NCBI RefSeq assembly: GCF_002959755.1
Contig: NZ_PPCW01000005.1
Coordinates: 377,001-441,000 of the forward strand
Length of the DNA: 64,000 nt
Source: Veillonella sp. T11011-6
GTDB taxonomy: Bacteria > Bacillota > Negativicutes > Veillonellales > Veillonellaceae
Reading direction: 5' to 3'
Below the pieces are notes generated by a model that did no database searches, was not told the DNA's origin, and worked only from the letters and a program-made list of their open reading frames with translations. Of this stretch, positions 8,968 through 18,922 are shown one piece after another. Each line of letters opens with the position of its first letter. Position 1 is the first letter of the stretch. The position numbers and the translations under genes were made by a program.

Positions 8968-8986
8968 TGATTGAGGAGTGATTGTA

Positions 8987-9799
8987 GTGATAGTTGTAGG
9001 CATGGAAAATGCAGAATCCAACATCCATAGTACAGCCATAGTCCATCCAAATGCTAAATTGGGCAAAGATGTAATCGTAGGTCCTGGTGCTGTAATCGGC
9101 GAACATGTCGAAATCGGCGATGGTACACAAATCGGTGCACATGTTGTAATTGGTGGTTGGACAACCATTGGTAAGCGTTGTGAGATTTATCCTAACGCAT
9201 CTATTGGGTTGGAACCGCAAGATTTAAAATTCAAAGGTGAAAAAAGCTATTGTAATATTGGCGATGAAACGGTTATCCGTGAATTTGTTACTATTAGCCG
9301 CGCTACTGGAGAAGGTGAAGAAACACGTGTAGGTAATAACTGCTTGCTTCAAGCATGTACACATGTGGCTCATAACTGTATTGTTGGTAATAATGTAATT
9401 ATGAGTAACTGTGCAGGCTTAGCTGGTCACGCTATCGTTGAAGATCGCGTAGTTATTGGTGGCCTTGCAGGTATTCATCAATTTGTTAAGATCGGTCGAA
9501 ATGCTATGGTTGGTGGCATGGCTAAGGTGGTTCAAGATATTCCGCCGTACGTTATTGCTGATGGTCAACCGGCGCGTGTTATCGGCCTTAACTCTGTTGG
9601 TTTATCTCGTGCAGGCATTTCAGAAGAAGTACGCCGAGATTTGAAACAAGCATTCCGTATTATTTATCGTTCTGGTTTTAGCTTATCTAAGGCTATTGAA
9701 GAAATGGAAATGCAGCTTGATTCTTCTGTAGAAATTGAAAATTTATTACGCTTTTTGCGCAATGCCGATCGTGGTATTATGCGTACACGTCGCGACTAA
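8987..9799 (+). CDS. lpxA: UDP-GlcNAc O-acyltransferase LpxA
   Basis: LpxA adds a 3-hydroxyacyl chain to UDP-GlcNAc, the first step of lipid A synthesis. The protein is about 270 residues: a left-handed beta-helix with hexapeptide repeats, SIGLEPQDLKF, the catalytic-type His in HVAHNCIVGNN, GLAGHAIVEDRVVIGGLAGIH, and a helical C-terminus. Three in-frame starts exist: GTG 8978, GTG 8987 and ATG 9002. GTG 8987 is preferred because GGAG at 8975-8978 is eight bases upstream. It is the last gene of the lpxC operon. Confidence 0.95.
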   Translation: MIVVGMENAESNIHSTAIVHPNAKLGKDVIVGPGAVIGEHVEIGDGTQIGAHVVIGGWTTIGKRCEIYPNASIGLEPQDLKFKGEKSYCNIGDETVIREFVTISRATGEGEETRVGNNCLLQACTHVAHNCIVGNNVIMSNCAGLAGHAIVEDRVVIGGLAGIHQFVKIGRNAMVGGMAKVVQDIPPYVIADGQPARVIGLNSVGLSRAGISEEVRRDLKQAFRIIYRSGFSLSKAIEEMEMQLDSSVEIENLLRFLRNADRGIMRTRRD

Positions 9800-9802
9800 T
9801 TC

Positions 9803-9834
9803 AAAAGACCTCGTACAATGTACGAGGTCTTTTT
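9803..9834 (+). terminator. Terminator after lpxA
   Basis: A 12-bp perfect stem, AGACCTCGTACA with its complement, is followed by TTTTT and preceded by AAAA, so it could stop transcription from either side. Confidence 0.9.
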
Positions 9835-10153
9835 GTGTAATCTATAAATATTAATATTTTTATATGATCTATAAAATTTAGAGTTTTAATTGGATAAGAA
9901 TTTTATAATGGTAGTTCATTAATATAAAATATTTTGATAAAAATATTTGAATAAATTTTACGTTTCTAAGTTGTAAAATTGGTATTAAAATAATTCTGTT
10001 AAAATGTTGAAGAAATAGGCATAAAACATGGTGTTTTAATGGTAAAAAGTGTCCATTTATAGTACAATATATTGTATATGATTATGTCTTTTTTGAGGCA
10101 TTATTTATTGTAAATTTGTAATTACTAATTGATATATAGGCCGTAGGTCATCT
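9835..10153. other. AT-rich intergenic region before lpxI
   Basis: No open frame or RNA gene is visible in these 319 bases, which are strongly AT-rich. TACAAT at 10063-10068 is the best -10 candidate for the lpxI operon, but no good -35 sits 16-18 bases upstream, so the promoter remains uncertain. Confidence 0.4.
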
Positions 10154-10166
10154 AGGAGGTATAGTC

Positions 10167-11003
10167 TTGGCAAAGGTAGGATTGATTGCAGGCATTGGAG
10201 TTTTACCTGTAGAATTCATGCGTGCCGCTCATGTATTAGGTCACGAGGTAGTTGTTATCGGCGTGGTTCCAGATATAGACCCGGCTTTGAAGGCTGAGGC
10301 CGATGCTTTCTATGATATCAGTGTTGCTAAACTAGGTAAAATCTTCAAAACCTTGAAAAATGAAGGTGTTGTAGAGTTAACTATGTTAGGCAAAGTTACT
10401 AAAGAAATTCTTTTTAAGGGCCTTGCTTTCCCAGATTTGAAAACATTAGGCGTGCTTAAACGTTTGAAAAATCGTAAGGATGACACGATTATGCTTGCCA
10501 TCGTTGATGAAATTGAAAGAGAAGGGTTTAAAGTTTTAGATCAAACCGTATATCTTAAACCATTTATGCCGAAGGTGGGGGTGCTTTCCAAAGCACAACC
10601 AACTGATGAACAATGGGCGGATATTTGCTTTGGCTTTGAATTAGCAAAACAAATGGGGGGGCTTGATATTGGTCAAACCGTTGTTGTAAAGCATAAAGCG
10701 GCGATGGCGATTGAAGCCATTGAGGGCACTGATAAGTGCATTTTGCGTGGTGGTGAGCTTGGCCGTGGCGATGCAGTTGTAGTTAAAACAGAAAAGCCAA
10801 ATCAAGACGTGCGTTTTGATGTACCTGCTGTGGGGATTAAAACATTAATGTCTATGATTGACAGTGGCTGTAAAGTGTTAGCTGTTGAAGCAGAAAAGAC
10901 TATTTTTGTTCAGCAAGAAGACGTACTTGATATGGCGAATCGCCATGGTATTGTCATCTGTGCTGTAGATCAAGAATTTGTGAATTCCAGAAAGGATGCA
11001 TAA
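10167..11003 (+). CDS. lpxI: UDP-2,3-diacylglucosamine pyrophosphatase LpxI
   Basis: LpxI hydrolyses UDP-2,3-diacylglucosamine to lipid X. It is the alternative to LpxH and was earlier known as DUF1009. The 278-residue protein begins with the glycine-rich KVGLIAGIGVLPVEF and carries the family segments FEL..QMGGLDIGQTVVVK, GGELGRGDAVVVKTEKPNQD and FDVPAVGIKT. The start is TTG with AGGAGGT six bases before. It heads the long lpx-kds-lpt run and abuts lpxB, the next enzyme of the pathway, with a one-base overlap. No lpxH is in the window. Confidence 0.93.
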   Translation: MAKVGLIAGIGVLPVEFMRAAHVLGHEVVVIGVVPDIDPALKAEADAFYDISVAKLGKIFKTLKNEGVVELTMLGKVTKEILFKGLAFPDLKTLGVLKRLKNRKDDTIMLAIVDEIEREGFKVLDQTVYLKPFMPKVGVLSKAQPTDEQWADICFGFELAKQMGGLDIGQTVVVKHKAAMAIEAIEGTDKCILRGGELGRGDAVVVKTEKPNQDVRFDVPAVGIKTLMSMIDSGCKVLAVEAEKTIFVQQEDVLDMANRHGIVICAVDQEFVNSRKDA

Positions 11004-12145
11004 TGAAAGTCATGTTTTCCGCCGGAGAAGCATCCGGTGATACTCATGCGGCCAGCGTTGCTAATGCACTAAAAGAAATAGATCCTTCGGTCGATATGTT
11101 TGGTATGGGTGGCACCTTGATGGAACGCGCTGGTGTTCGCATCGTATATGATATTAAAAATTTAGGTGTTATCGGGATTGTAGAGATTGTTAAATCCTTA
11201 CCAAAATTCTTTAAACTTCGCACATATTTAAAACGCGTCATGATGAAGGAAAAACCAGATATTCTCGTATGTGTAGACTATCCTGGATTTAATATGAAGC
11301 TGGCAGCCGTAGCCCATGAATTAGGGATTCCTGTTCTATATTACATTGCTCCTACAATTTGGGCATGGCATAGCAGTCGTGGTAATACAATTCGTAAGTA
11401 TGTAACAAAGGTTGCATCCATATTCCCCTTTGAAGCTGAAGCGTATCGCAAATATAAATGCGATGTAGAGTTCGTGGGGCATCCATTATTAGATATCGTA
11501 CATCCTACGATGACTAAAGAGGAGGCTGAAGAATACTTTGGGGCTCGTAAAGAAGCTAAAAAAGTATTGCTTATGCCTGGTAGTCGCAAGCAAGAGGTTT
11601 TATCTTTGCTTGATACGATGTTAAAAAGTGGTGAGCAATTGATGGCGAATCATGAAGACATTCAATTCTTCTTGCCTCGGGCACATACCATCGACCGCAG
11701 TGAGTTAGAAACTTTCATCGATGCTCATAAGGTGCCTGTTACGATTACAGAAGACCATACGTATGACTTGATGCAGATTTGTGATGTATGTCTTGCTGCA
11801 TCAGGAACTGCTACGTTGGAAACGGCAATGATGGAATTACCGACAGTGTTACTGTATCGTGTATCCCCAATTACTTATGGTATTGGGAAAATGGTAGTAA
11901 ATGTATCACATGTAGGATTGCCTAATATTGTGGCCGGTAAAGAGGTAATTCCTGAATTATTACAAGATTCTGTTACACCACAGGCTATTGTATCCTTAGT
12001 GGAACCTCTTCTAACTGATGTTGAGAAAAATAAAGCTATGCGCAGTGAATTACGTGAGGTGCATCATAAATTAGGTGAGCCTGGTGCTGTAAAACGAGTA
12101 GCACATCTTGTATATGATCTCGGTAAGGAGAAATGTAATGAATAG
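11003..12145 (+). CDS. lpxB: Lipid-A-disaccharide synthase LpxB
   Basis: LpxB joins lipid X to UDP-diacylglucosamine to make the lipid A disaccharide at the inner membrane. The 380-residue GT19 protein opens with MFSAGEASGDTHAA. It has YYIAPTIWAWHSSRGNTI (about 112-129), LLMPGSRKQEV (about 190-200) and the CLAASGTATLETAMM nucleotide-binding region near 270. All are family hallmarks and the length is normal. ATG overlaps the lpxI stop by one base; its own end overlaps the msbA start by eight. Confidence 0.97.
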   Translation: MKVMFSAGEASGDTHAASVANALKEIDPSVDMFGMGGTLMERAGVRIVYDIKNLGVIGIVEIVKSLPKFFKLRTYLKRVMMKEKPDILVCVDYPGFNMKLAAVAHELGIPVLYYIAPTIWAWHSSRGNTIRKYVTKVASIFPFEAEAYRKYKCDVEFVGHPLLDIVHPTMTKEEAEEYFGARKEAKKVLLMPGSRKQEVLSLLDTMLKSGEQLMANHEDIQFFLPRAHTIDRSELETFIDAHKVPVTITEDHTYDLMQICDVCLAASGTATLETAMMELPTVLLYRVSPITYGIGKMVVNVSHVGLPNIVAGKEVIPELLQDSVTPQAIVSLVEPLLTDVEKNKAMRSELREVHHKLGEPGAVKRVAHLVYDLGKEKCNE

Positions 12146-13868
12146 TTATTCTAGGCTTTTATACTTTGTAAAGCCTTATTATAAACGCATGATCTTTGCA
12201 GTATTTTGCATGATTATTGCGGCTGCGGCCTACTTGGTAGTGCCTTGGCTAATTAAAAATGTAGTAGACCAAGTATTAGATGACAAAAATATGTTTATGT
12301 TGAACCTCATTGTAGGGGCTATCATTCTTATATTCTTAATTCGTGGCTTTGCTACCTATGGTCAAACCTATAATATGTCCTACATTGGACAACGTGTCAT
12401 CATCGATGTCCGTGAGGCTATTTTTAATCATTTGCAAAAATTAAGTTTATCTTATTTTGACCGTCGTAAGACTGGCGTTATCATGAGTAATCTTACGAAT
12501 GACGTTGCTGCCTTGCAAACTGCCGTTGTAGATAATTTGATTTCCTTTATTACTGAATCCGTAACACTTATTGGCTCCTTAGTGTCTATGCTTCTCATCG
12601 ACTGGAAATTGACACTCGTTACCTTCGTTACGGTTCCAGTAGTCTTGATAATTATTAATGTGTTTGGTAAAAAGCTTCGCGTTGCCGGTCATGACGTGCA
12701 AGGACGTATAGCCGATATTACGGCACTTTTACAAGAGGTCATCAGCGCTATTAGAGTGGTGAAATCTTTTTCTCGTGAAGATTTTGAGCGCCACCGTTTC
12801 GAAACTGAAAACGATCGTAACTTTAGAGCTGTTATTAAGGCTACCAAATTGACTAGCTTACTAAGCCCAATGGTTGAGTTCTCTGCGGCTATCGCTGTAG
12901 CGGTTATTCTATGGTACGGCGGCTATTCCGTAGTAACTGGTGTAATTACGGCTGGTTCTTTAATTGCGTTCTTGATTTATGCTATCAACTTGTCCAATCC
13001 AGTAAAACGTTTGAGCCAAGTTTACGGTAATATTCAAAAAGCATTGGCTGCAGCTGATCGTGTATTTGAAATCTTAGATACTAAAACTGATGTTGTAGAA
13101 AAAGCTGATGCTATTACGTTGCCATCCATTAAAGGCGATGTAGAGTTTAAAGATGTTTCCTTCTCTTATGATGGTGAAAAAACGGCGCTTGAAAACTTCA
13201 CGTTGTCTGTTAAGGCTGGTGAAAGTGTAGCCCTTGTTGGTCCATCTGGAGCAGGTAAAACGACTCTTGCTAACTTGTTACCTCGCTTCTACGATGTAAC
13301 GGGTGGCGCTCTTACCATTGATGGTTATAATGTAAAAGATGTTACATTTAAATCATTACGTGAGCAAATCGGACTTGTACCACAAGAAACAGTATTATTT
13401 AATGCCACGATTAAAGAGAATATCTTGTATGGTCGATTAGATGCTACTGATGAAGAGGTATATGAAGCTGCTAAGGCTGCTAATGTTCTTGAGTTCGTAG
13501 AAAAGATGCCTGATGGTCTCGACACAGTTGTAGGTGAGCGAGGTAGCTCCTTATCTGGCGGTCAACGTCAACGGGTAGCCATTGCACGTGCTATTTTAAA
13601 AGATCCTCGTATTCTAATCTTGGATGAAGCCACATCTGCATTAGATACAGAGAGTGAAAAACTTGTACAAGAGGCACTAGATCGCCTCATGAAAGGGCGT
13701 ACTGCATTTGTTATTGCCCATCGATTGAGCACAGTTCAAAATGCTCATCAAATTGTTGTACTTAATCAAGGTCACTTGGTAGAGCAGGGGACTCACCAAG
13801 AGCTATTAGCTGTTAATGGCGGATTGTACAATCATCTCTATTCCGTTCAATTCTCCAACAAAGGATAA
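12138..13868 (+). CDS. msbA: Lipid A export ABC transporter MsbA
   Basis: This 576-residue half-transporter flips lipid A-core across the inner membrane using ATP. Six membrane helices span about 15-310. The nucleotide-binding domain has Walker A GPSGAGKTT (about 368-376), Q-loop LVPQETVLFN, signature LSGGQRQR, Walker B ILILDEATSALD and the H-loop His in AHRLST. An upstream in-frame ATG at 12108 exists, but 12138 is preferred: AAGGAG lies seven bases before it and the protein then starts just before the first helix. Location between lpxB and kdtA supports MsbA over a drug exporter. Confidence 0.92.
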   Translation: MNSYSRLLYFVKPYYKRMIFAVFCMIIAAAAYLVVPWLIKNVVDQVLDDKNMFMLNLIVGAIILIFLIRGFATYGQTYNMSYIGQRVIIDVREAIFNHLQKLSLSYFDRRKTGVIMSNLTNDVAALQTAVVDNLISFITESVTLIGSLVSMLLIDWKLTLVTFVTVPVVLIIINVFGKKLRVAGHDVQGRIADITALLQEVISAIRVVKSFSREDFERHRFETENDRNFRAVIKATKLTSLLSPMVEFSAAIAVAVILWYGGYSVVTGVITAGSLIAFLIYAINLSNPVKRLSQVYGNIQKALAAADRVFEILDTKTDVVEKADAITLPSIKGDVEFKDVSFSYDGEKTALENFTLSVKAGESVALVGPSGAGKTTLANLLPRFYDVTGGALTIDGYNVKDVTFKSLREQIGLVPQETVLFNATIKENILYGRLDATDEEVYEAAKAANVLEFVEKMPDGLDTVVGERGSSLSGGQRQRVAIARAILKDPRILILDEATSALDTESEKLVQEALDRLMKGRTAFVIAHRLSTVQNAHQIVVLNQGHLVEQGTHQELLAVNGGLYNHLYSVQFSNKG

Positions 13869-13870
13869 CC

Positions 13871-15175
13871 ATGTACTGGATATATAATGTATTGCTCATA
13901 TTTTATTGGATTGGCTTGATTCCGGTTATTTTATACCGTCTCGCCTTTGAAGATGGATTTTATGAGCGTATCAAACAGAGTGCAGGCTATATGCCAGCCT
14001 CATTACTAAAGAAAATTGAAGGCCGTCGTGCTATTTGGATTCATGCTGCTTCTGTAGGGGAAATTGTAGCTACTAGTCCATTAGTAAAAGAGGTAAAAAA
14101 GGAATTTCCTGAAGCCGTTGTGGTCGTATCTGTTGTAACGGCTACAGGTCATGCAATGGCACATCGCATTATTCCTGAGGCAGAAGGTATTATTTTCTTC
14201 CCTCTTGATTTACCTTATTTGACACGTAAGATTTTGCATATTATTAAACCTATTGCCATCTTGCTTGTAGAAACAGAAATTTGGCCAAATTTCTTGCGTA
14301 TTGCGCAATCAGAAGATATTCCTGTTATGATGGTTAATGGGCGGATTTCTGATCGTAGTATGAAACGCTATAAATATATTAGTGCGTTCACAAAAGAAAT
14401 GTTGCGTTCTATTGAACGTTTTTGTATGCAATCTAAGTTTGATGCAGCACATATTGAAGTGTTAGGAGCTCATACACCAGATATTACCGTAACAGGGAAT
14501 ATGAAGTACGACCAAACGTACGCTACTGTATCAAACGAAGAAAAACAATCTCTTCTTGAAGAGTTTGGCTTTGGTAATAATCATCCTATAATTATTGCTG
14601 GTAGTACACATAAGGGTGAGGAAGAAACAATATTTGAGACCTTTAAACAAGTATTGAAAGAATACCCTCAAGCTCGTTTACTAATTGCGCCTCGTGAGAT
14701 ATATCGCGGTCATGATGTTCAAAATCTAGCGAACCGTTATGAATTAAATGCTATTTGTCGTAGTGATATGACTGAGCCAGTTCATGAAGGAATACCTGTA
14801 GTTGTATTGGATACTATTGGCGAACTCGGTCGTTTGTATAGCTTAGGGGATATTATTTTTGTTGGTGGTTCTCTTGTGAAAACTGGGGGCCATAATATTC
14901 TCGAACCGGCAGCACATGGTAAACCAATTCTTGTAGGACCATATATGTTCAATTTCAAAGAGATTTTTGCTTTATTACATTCTCGTCATGCTTGTGAGCA
15001 GGTAAAGAATGGTAAAGAATTAACTGATATGGTATTGCAATTATGTAAGGATAAGGATTTATCAACGAAAATGGGGCAAAACTGTCTTGATATTATTCGT
15101 GAAAATCGCGGTGCTACACAACGCAATACACAAGAGTTACGTCAGTTGTTTGAAAAACACCATATTATTCCATAA
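13871..15175 (+). CDS. waaA: Kdo transferase WaaA (KdtA)
   Basis: WaaA transfers Kdo from CMP-Kdo to lipid A precursor at the inner membrane. The 434-residue GT30 protein has one N-terminal membrane anchor (about 4-22), IWIHAASVGE (about 55-64) with the family acid residue, VETEIWPNFL (about 136-145), AGSTHKGEEE and the C-terminal FVGGSLVKTGGHNILEPAAHG donor-binding segment. It starts two bases after msbA. Whether it adds one or two Kdo units cannot be told. Confidence 0.95.
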   Translation: MYWIYNVLLIFYWIGLIPVILYRLAFEDGFYERIKQSAGYMPASLLKKIEGRRAIWIHAASVGEIVATSPLVKEVKKEFPEAVVVVSVVTATGHAMAHRIIPEAEGIIFFPLDLPYLTRKILHIIKPIAILLVETEIWPNFLRIAQSEDIPVMMVNGRISDRSMKRYKYISAFTKEMLRSIERFCMQSKFDAAHIEVLGAHTPDITVTGNMKYDQTYATVSNEEKQSLLEEFGFGNNHPIIIAGSTHKGEEETIFETFKQVLKEYPQARLLIAPREIYRGHDVQNLANRYELNAICRSDMTEPVHEGIPVVVLDTIGELGRLYSLGDIIFVGGSLVKTGGHNILEPAAHGKPILVGPYMFNFKEIFALLHSRHACEQVKNGKELTDMVLQLCKDKDLSTKMGQNCLDIIRENRGATQRNTQELRQLFEKHHIIP

Positions 15176-15231
15176 GCTAGATATAATTTATTACATTCAT
15201 CTATGATGTTACATAATAGGAGGAGTCACCT

Positions 15232-16344
15232 ATGAGTGGGGAAGCATTATTTAAATCCATCGTTAGTGGTGAGAATCAATCCATATTAGGTGATATAGCT
15301 CGTTCCAGCTTGGGCTTTCTGAGTAAAGGTTACGAAAAGGCTGTATCTATACGAAACGCTCGATTTGATGCGGGAAAAGGGGTTACTAAAGTTACCGTTC
15401 CGGTTATCAGTGTTGGTAATATTACTGCTGGTGGTACAGGTAAAACCCCAATGGTGAGATTTATATGTGATGTGCTCACCCGAAAAGGACTCCATCCTAC
15501 TGTGCTTAGTCGTGGCTATCGGGCTGAGGACAATAAGAAAAATATAATTATTTCTAAAGATGGTGCTATGTTGGTAGAGCCATTTATTAGTGGTGATGAA
15601 GCTTGGTTGTTGGCAAAAGTATTACAAAAGTCTAATGTGATTATCGGCCGTGAACGGGCCAAATCTGCACAAATTGCCATAGATGAGCTCGGTGCAGATT
15701 GTTTAGTTATGGATGACGGCTTTCAACATCGCGCATTAGCTCGAGATATTGATATCGTTCTTATTGATGCTTCTAACCCATTTGGTTATGACCATGTATT
15801 ACCTCGTGGTTTATTACGAGAACCGCTTAGTGGCTTACAGAGAGCTAGTATTATCGTTCTTACCAAGGTGGATCAAGTGGCACCAGGTGTTGTTTCAGGC
15901 ATCCGTAAGCGTTTAGCTCATATGCTTCCCAATACACCTGTATATGAAACAATCCATAAGCCTCAATGTATGTATACATTAGATGAGTGGGCTAACGGAG
16001 AAAATGGTTCTCCAGTCGATACATATCAAAAGCATCGAATCATGGCGGTTAGTGGTATTGGGAACCCTCAATCCTTTACACAAACATTGACCGATATCGG
16101 ATATAATGTGGTCCATACAATGCCATTTGGTGATCATCATAATTTCGAAAATGATGATGTTGTAGATATTTGGAAAGAAGCATTTGCTCATCAAGCAGAT
16201 GCTATTTGTATCACGGAGAAGGATGCGGTGAAGTTAAGTCAATTGCATGCAATTGAAGATTTAAAAATACCGATTCTAGTGCTATCTATTGGAATTGAGT
16301 TCATCTCTGGAAAACAAGAATTCATAGAAAATTTAGAGATTTAG
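15232..16344 (+). CDS. lpxK: Tetraacyldisaccharide 4'-kinase LpxK
   Basis: LpxK phosphorylates the 4' position of the lipid A disaccharide. The 370-residue protein has the P-loop VGNITAGGTGKTP (about 61-73), RGYRAE, VMDDGFQHRALARDID (about 162-177) and the end motif FGDHHNFENDD. All are diagnostic. AGGAGG lies upstream of the ATG. It is part of the continuous lpx/kds series. Confidence 0.96.
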   Translation: MSGEALFKSIVSGENQSILGDIARSSLGFLSKGYEKAVSIRNARFDAGKGVTKVTVPVISVGNITAGGTGKTPMVRFICDVLTRKGLHPTVLSRGYRAEDNKKNIIISKDGAMLVEPFISGDEAWLLAKVLQKSNVIIGRERAKSAQIAIDELGADCLVMDDGFQHRALARDIDIVLIDASNPFGYDHVLPRGLLREPLSGLQRASIIVLTKVDQVAPGVVSGIRKRLAHMLPNTPVYETIHKPQCMYTLDEWANGENGSPVDTYQKHRIMAVSGIGNPQSFTQTLTDIGYNVVHTMPFGDHHNFENDDVVDIWKEAFAHQADAICITEKDAVKLSQLHAIEDLKIPILVLSIGIEFISGKQEFIENLEI

Positions 16345-16388
16345 TGTATAATAATTAGATACACGAATAACAGAAATGGGGTTTTATT

Positions 16389-17120
16389 GTGAAGTTTGGA
16401 TGCGTTATTCCTGCTCGTTATGGTTCTACAAGATTACCAGGGAAACCATTAGCGGATATTGCAGGTAAACCAATGATTGAACGGGTTTATGCAAGAGTGT
16501 CACAAGCGACAAAAACAGAGTGTACTATTGTTGCTACAGATGATGAACGTGTATATTCTGCAGTTCAAAACTTTGGGGGATCTGTTATGATGACAGACCC
16601 TAATCACCCTACAGGAACTGATCGATTAGCCGAGGTTGCTAATCATTATACAGACTTAGATGTCATTATTAATGTTCAAGGTGATGAACCTATGATTGAG
16701 CCAAACCTTATTGATGACTTGGCCCATCTTTTTGAAGAAGATCCAAACTTGCAAATGGCTACCGTAGCTACTCCTTTATTGGAGGATGAATACGATGAAC
16801 CGTCAGCGGTAAAGGTTATTTTAAATAATCGCAATGATGCGATGTATTTTTCTAGATCCTTAATTCCCTATCCTCGTCATGATTTTGTACGTGCGCCGTT
16901 AAAACATATTGGTATCTATGCATATCGTAGAGATTTCTTATTAAACTATGCAACGATGGAACCAACACCAGCGGAGCAAACCGAATCGTTAGAGCAATTG
17001 CGCGCTCTTGAAAATGGCTATACTATTCGTGTTATTCTTACAGATAAACGATTTATCGGTGTAGACACACCGGAAGACTTAGCTCGTGTAAATGCAATTT
17101 ACGAGCAAGAGGAGAAATAA
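16389..17120 (+). CDS. kdsB: CMP-Kdo synthetase KdsB
   Basis: KdsB activates Kdo with CTP to give CMP-Kdo, the donor used by WaaA. The 243-residue protein starts with PARYGSTRLPGKPL, then VATDDERV, HPTGTDRLAEV and NVQGDEPMIEP, with a C-terminal TPEDLARV. The start is GTG (MKFGCVIPARYG) with a purine-rich AAATGGGG upstream. It joins directly to kdsA. Confidence 0.97.
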   Translation: MKFGCVIPARYGSTRLPGKPLADIAGKPMIERVYARVSQATKTECTIVATDDERVYSAVQNFGGSVMMTDPNHPTGTDRLAEVANHYTDLDVIINVQGDEPMIEPNLIDDLAHLFEEDPNLQMATVATPLLEDEYDEPSAVKVILNNRNDAMYFSRSLIPYPRHDFVRAPLKHIGIYAYRRDFLLNYATMEPTPAEQTESLEQLRALENGYTIRVILTDKRFIGVDTPEDLARVNAIYEQEEK

Positions 17121-17939
17121 ATGAAAACAGTTCAAATTAAAGATATTACTGTCGGTGGCGGTAAAGGTCTTTTTGTCCTTGCTGGACCTTGTGTTATTGA
17201 AGATTATGACCGTACATTGGCTATTGGCAAACGAGCAAAAGAAATTTGTGAACGCTTAGGAGTTCCATATATCTTTAAAGCTTCTTTTGATAAGGCTAAC
17301 CGTTCTAGCTATGGTTCTTTCCGTGGACCAGGTCTTGAGGAAGGTCTAAAAATCCTTGCTTCTATTAAAAAAGAACTCAATGTACCAGTTGTAAGTGATA
17401 TTCACTCCATTGAACAAATCGAACCGGCTGCAGAAGTATTGGATGTTTTACAAATTCCAGCCTTCTTATGTCGTCAAACAGACCTTGTATATGGTGCAGC
17501 TAAAACTGGCAAATGCGTAAATGTGAAAAAAGGTCAATTTATGGCGCCTAAAGATATGGAAAATGTCTTAAACAAAATGAAAGAAACAGGCAATGAAAAT
17601 CTTATGCTTACAGAGCGTGGATTTAGCTTTGGCTATAACAATCTCGTTGTAGATATGAGATCCTTCCCAATTATGCGTTCTTTCGATTATCCAGTAGTAT
17701 TCGATGCTACACATAGCGTTCAATTACCTGGTGGTGCAGGTACTAAATCTAGTGGTAATCGCGAATTTGTACCAAACTTGGCTCGTGCCGCTGTTGCAAG
17801 TGGTGTAGATGGTCTATTCTTTGAAGTACATGATAATCCAGAGGAAGCCTTATCCGATGGTCCAAACATGTTATACTTAGATAATTTTGAAGCTTTGCTA
17901 CGAGATTTAGTAGCTATTGATAAAATCGTAAAAGGTTAG
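17121..17939 (+). CDS. kdsA: Kdo-8-phosphate synthase KdsA
   Basis: KdsA condenses phosphoenolpyruvate and arabinose-5-phosphate to Kdo-8-phosphate. The 272-residue TIM barrel shows AGPCVIED (about 21-28), [20 protein letters not shown] (about 51-70), [10 protein letters not shown] and the end motif [20 protein letters not shown]. The loop [10 protein letters not shown] carries Asn in place of the Cys typical of metal-dependent forms, which suggests the metal-independent type; this is an inference from one residue. The ATG is immediately after the kdsB stop. Confidence 0.96.
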   Translation: MKTVQIKDITVGGGKGLFVLAGPCVIEDYDRTLAIGKRAKEICERLGVPYIFKASFDKANRSSYGSFRGPGLEEGLKILASIKKELNVPVVSDIHSIEQIEPAAEVLDVLQIPAFLCRQTDLVYGAAKTGKCVNVKKGQFMAPKDMENVLNKMKETGNENLMLTERGFSFGYNNLVVDMRSFPIMRSFDYPVVFDATHSVQLPGGAGTKSSGNREFVPNLARAAVASGVDGLFFEVHDNPEEALSDGPNMLYLDNFEALLRDLVAIDKIVKG

Positions 17940-17950
17940 GGGCGGTATTT

Positions 17951-18922
17951 GTGACTATTTTAGAACAAGCAGCGCAGGTACTTCATGAGGAAGCACGTGC
18001 TATTGAGGAATTAAGTTCTCGTTTGGATCACAATTTTGTAAATGCTGTAAATATGATTTTGGCTTGTAAGGGTCGTGTAGTATGTACTGGTATGGGAAAA
18101 TCTGGTCATATTGGTCGCAAAATTGCGGCTACTTTGGCTAGTACTGGTACACCGGCACTTTTCATGCATCCTGGTGAAGGTGTGCATGGCGATCTTGGTA
18201 TGATTACAGAAGATGATGTAGTATTAGCTTTTTCCAATAGTGGTGAAACAGGCGAAATCATCAGTATCTTACCATCCTTACGTCGCATAGGTGCAAAATT
18301 AATTTGTGTTGTAGGTAAACCAGAATCTACATTAGCTAAGAATTCTGATATTGTATTGCTTGCTGAAGTAGAACGTGAAGCTTGTCCATTAGGGTTAGCG
18401 CCTACTACAAGTACTACTGTTGCTTTAGCATTAGGTGATGCCTTAGCAGTATGCTTATTAGAACGACATCACTTTACACCTGAAAACTTTGCTGTATTCC
18501 ATCCAGGTGGTTCTCTTGGTCGCAAATTATTGTTGACCGTAGAAAATATTATGCATGGTGGTGAAGATAATCCTACGGTATTTAAAGGTGCAACAGTGCG
18601 AGATGCACTCTTTGTAATGACCGAAAAAGGTTTAGGTGCTACTAATGTTATTGATGAAGAAGGTCACTTATTAGGCCTTGTTACCGATGGTGATGTGCGT
18701 CGCGGATTAGATTCTGGTAGTAATTTCCTAGAATGGCCTGTAGAGGATATGATGACCTCTATGCCTCGTACGATTACAAAGGACAAATTAGCGGCTGAAG
18801 CTCTTCATTTAATGGAGAAAAATCAACCACGCCCTATTACGGTGTTACCAGTTGTAGATACAGATAATAAATGTCTAGGCATTGTTCATATTACGGATTT
18901 ATTGCGTAGAGGCATTGTATAA
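17951..18922 (+). CDS. kdsD: Arabinose-5-phosphate isomerase KdsD
   Basis: KdsD converts ribulose-5-phosphate to arabinose-5-phosphate for KdsA. The 323-residue protein has an N-terminal SIS domain (about 30-180) with GMGKSGHIGRKIAATLASTG and HPGEGVHGDLGM. Two CBS domains follow (about 205-323). That is the KpsF/GutQ/KdsD architecture. The start is GTG, with GGGGCGG about five bases ahead. Its stop overlaps the kdsC start by one base. Position between kdsA and kdsC supports the Kdo pathway over GutQ. Confidence 0.95.
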   Translation: MTILEQAAQVLHEEARAIEELSSRLDHNFVNAVNMILACKGRVVCTGMGKSGHIGRKIAATLASTGTPALFMHPGEGVHGDLGMITEDDVVLAFSNSGETGEIISILPSLRRIGAKLICVVGKPESTLAKNSDIVLLAEVEREACPLGLAPTTSTTVALALGDALAVCLLERHHFTPENFAVFHPGGSLGRKLLLTVENIMHGGEDNPTVFKGATVRDALFVMTEKGLGATNVIDEEGHLLGLVTDGDVRRGLDSGSNFLEWPVEDMMTSMPRTITKDKLAAEALHLMEKNQPRPITVLPVVDTDNKCLGIVHITDLLRRGIV